Shown here: piece by piece, positions 62,377-64,000 of the stretch
How positions within the stretch are numbered: the first letter of the stretch is position 1
Layout: every line of letters begins with the position of its first letter
NCBI GenBank assembly: GCA_030432295.1
Contig: JAUIHI010000014.1
Location: 91,279-155,278 of the forward strand
Source: Anaerolineae bacterium
GTDB taxonomy: Bacteria > Chloroflexota > Anaerolineae > Caldilineales > Caldilineaceae
Length of the DNA stretch: 64,000 nt
Direction of reading: 5' to 3'
The notes under the pieces: generated by a model
What the model was told of the DNA's origin: nothing
What the model saw: only the letters and a program-made list of their open reading frames with translations
The model's database searches: none
Translations under genes and position numbers: made by a program

Positions 62377-63900
62377 ATGAGACGACACTTCTTCCCAATT
62401 CTCTGCGTCCTGGTCGTGTTGCTATTGACCGCCCTGCCCACGGCCCACGCCGAAGAAACCGCCCCACTACCCCTGCCCCGCGCCTACCGTTTTACCCACC
62501 TCACCACCGAAGACGGCCTGCCCTCCAATCAGGTGACTTCCATCTTCCAGGACAGCCACGGCTTTGTCTGGATTGGGACGAGCGCCGGGCTGGCCCGCTA
62601 CGATGGCGGCGGGATGCGCGTCTTCTATCGCAGTCCAGACGATTCCGCTTCCCTGGCTACGGACAATATCCAACACATCTTTGAGGATCGGGCAGGCAAT
62701 GTGTGGGTGATGGGCCGCCAGGGAGGCGCTGGCCGCTATCTGGCCGAAACGGGGGACTTTGCCTATCTCTCCCAACTGTTCCCCGACAATCCCTTCATCG
62801 CCGGGGAGTTTTTCACGGGGATGGAAGAGAGCCGGGGCATCCTCTGGTTTGGCGGCCATCCCCGGGTAGGTTTCCTGGGCTACGACCCGGTTTCCGGCGC
62901 GCTCCAGCGTTTTGACAGGGCTTCCAATCAGACCGACGGCTACAATGCCCAGGAAATATGGGCGATTCGGGAGGATGAGGCTGGCGATCTATGGCTGGCC
63001 GGGGGGACGGTTCTGGTTCGCTATGTGGCCGCCGAGAAGCGCTTCGAGAGCTACACCCCCACGTCCGGCAATCTGCAAAGGCTGGATGCCCTGGTGGCAG
63101 ACGGTCGGGGGGGATGGTGGCTGGGCAGCCAGAACGGACTCTCCCATTTCGACCCGGCCACGGGCATCTTCACCCCCTATCCGGGCAGCACAGAAGTAAT
63201 CAGCCTGCTCCTGGACCAGCGCGGCATCCTGTGGGTGGGATCGGCAGTCCAGGGGGTGCAACTCTTTGATCCCGCGACCCACTCTTTCGTTGCCACGATT
63301 CTGCATGACCCCACAGACCCCCACAGCCTGCTCTCAGACAAAGTTACCACTCTGGCGGAGGACGCGACTGGTGTGGTTTGGGTGGGGACAGAGGGTGGCG
63401 TCAGTCTCTTTGACCCCACCCAATGGCCCTTTGCCCGCTACAGCCAGAACCCGGACGATCCCCGTAGCCTGCCGGGCCGGGTAGTCCACGGGATCAGCGG
63501 CGCTGTACGCGGGGAGAGCGTCTGGATCGGCAGCGGCTCCTTTCTTACCCGTGTGGACAAGCAGACCGGCGTTGCGAAGCACTTCCCTGTCCCCGGCAAC
63601 GCAGAGCCCCCCACACCGGACATCGGAACGGTCTACCAGGACAGGACCGGCGCGGTCTGGGTGGGCGTTCGCAACCGGGACTTCTACCGCTTTGACCCGG
63701 CCAGCGAAACGTTCCTCCCTTTTGCCCTGCCAGACTTTCGTGCCCTGCAGGGGCAAAGTCCAGGACCGGGAACAGAGCCAGGGAGCAGCGCCAATCCCCC
63801 TCCCCCTGGCGCGGACAGGCCACCGGATGGTCCACCTGGCGGGCCTTCCGACGGCCCTGGACAGGAATTACCCCTAAGAGCGTGTTTAGAAATTAAGTAG
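62377..63900 (+). pseudogene. Sensor protein with two-component-regulator propeller repeats, truncated by IS
   Basis: The remaining 507 residues start with a signal peptide (MRRHFFPILCVLVVLLLTAL...AHAEE). Reg_prop repeats follow: RFTHLTTEDGLPSNQVTSIF, QDSHGFVWIGTSAGLARYDG, and at least six more GxxWVGT-type blades. After a P/G-rich linker (about 465-500) the frame leaves gene sequence at 63877 and runs ACLEIK-stop inside an IS end. Intact relatives continue into a Y_Y_Y domain, a membrane helix and a histidine kinase, so the output half is probably lost or lies beyond the element. The remainder may still be secreted. Confidence 0.8.
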
Positions 63901-64000
63901 TAGGTTTGATGCGTTTGAGCATAGTGGCGATGGAAGCGACATAAATGACACCTTCGCTACTTTTGGTACAGTGCTCAAAGTCTTTGCTGAGGCGGCGAAA
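63878..64000 (-). mobile_element. IS5-family insertion element, left part, continues past window
   Basis: The element boundary is placed at 63878, where GAGCGTGTTTAGAAATT begins right after CTAA (63874-63877), which fits the YTAR target of IS5-type elements. A transposase C-terminus on the minus strand follows. The other end, the second terminal repeat and the target copy lie outside the window. Confidence 0.75.
63893..64000 (-). CDS. IS5-family transposase, C-terminal fragment
   Basis: Minus-strand reading from the right edge gives 35 residues to a TAA at 63893: FRRLSKDFEHCTKSSEGVIY then VASIATMLKRIKPTT. This matches the end of DDE transposases of the IS5 family (RFRRLSKDYE..., ...IYVAMIRLMLRRL). 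The catalytic DDE residues are outside the window. The transposase is oriented opposite to the gene it interrupts. Confidence 0.85.
   Translation of the reverse strand, partial: FRRLSKDFEHCTKSSEGVIYVASIATMLKRIKPTT

Overview
The window looks like a chromosomal segment of a GC-rich, largely heterotrophic bacterium, most likely a member of the Chloroflexota (Anaerolineae/Caldilineae type). This is an inference. It rests on the large Ser/Thr kinases joined to FHA and TPR modules, on long secreted beta-helix and DUF11 proteins, on a secreted protein ending in a ...IYLPAVRR tail, and on intergenic repeat words I associate with environmental Chloroflexota. No rRNA or tRNA gene was seen.

Layout. 1-7.9 kb: two large secreted surface proteins on the minus strand, a GLUG/LRR protein running off the left edge and a 1571-residue beta-helix/DUF11/Big protein. 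8-12 kb: a Gfo/Idh/MocA oxidoreductase, an uncharacterised protein with a possible nuclease-like core, and an MFS transporter. 12.2-14.5 kb: an octaheme hydroxylamine-oxidoreductase-like cytochrome with a membrane partner. 15-16 kb: threonine aldolase. 16.3-27.8 kb: a signalling cluster with a receptor-type Ser/Thr kinase, a divergent FHA-winged-helix regulator, an ECF sigma factor, an FHA-FHA-LCAT-like hydrolase fusion and a 1426-residue kinase-TPR protein. A class V aminotransferase lies among them.

28-51.4 kb: a plus-strand amino-acid biosynthesis block: gltB, gltD, leuC, leuD, leuB, ppc, a HAD phosphatase, cimA and ilvD. It supplies glutamate nitrogen, oxaloacetate and the citramalate/isopropylmalate steps of isoleucine and leucine synthesis. 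Four accessory insertions interrupt it: an AT-rich HATPase/STAS-like gene, a DUF5678-like plus retropepsin-like pair between leuC and leuD, an AT-rich GT39-like membrane protein, and a methyltransferase with a PhyH dioxygenase.

51.5-64 kb: a vanadium-haloperoxidase-like gene broken by one in-frame amber codon; a minus-strand sulfatase, aldo/keto reductase and oxidoreductase group; a zinc-ribbon/degenerate M41-like gene between two copies of a LysR tail; a sulfur module (LysR, rhodanese, persulfide-dioxygenase-like MBL-rhodanese, TauE); a VOC protein; and a sensor propeller gene truncated by an IS5-type element at the right edge.

The most unusual large-scale feature is intergenic. Many gaps hold long inverted repeats built from short recurring words, in several unrelated families. 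One word has entered the cimA reading frame without breaking it. One hairpin family keeps its scaffold while its stems change with compensating bases. Two genes have a decayed copy of their own C-terminal coding tail nearby. All calls come from reading the sequence and from family knowledge; no database search was run.
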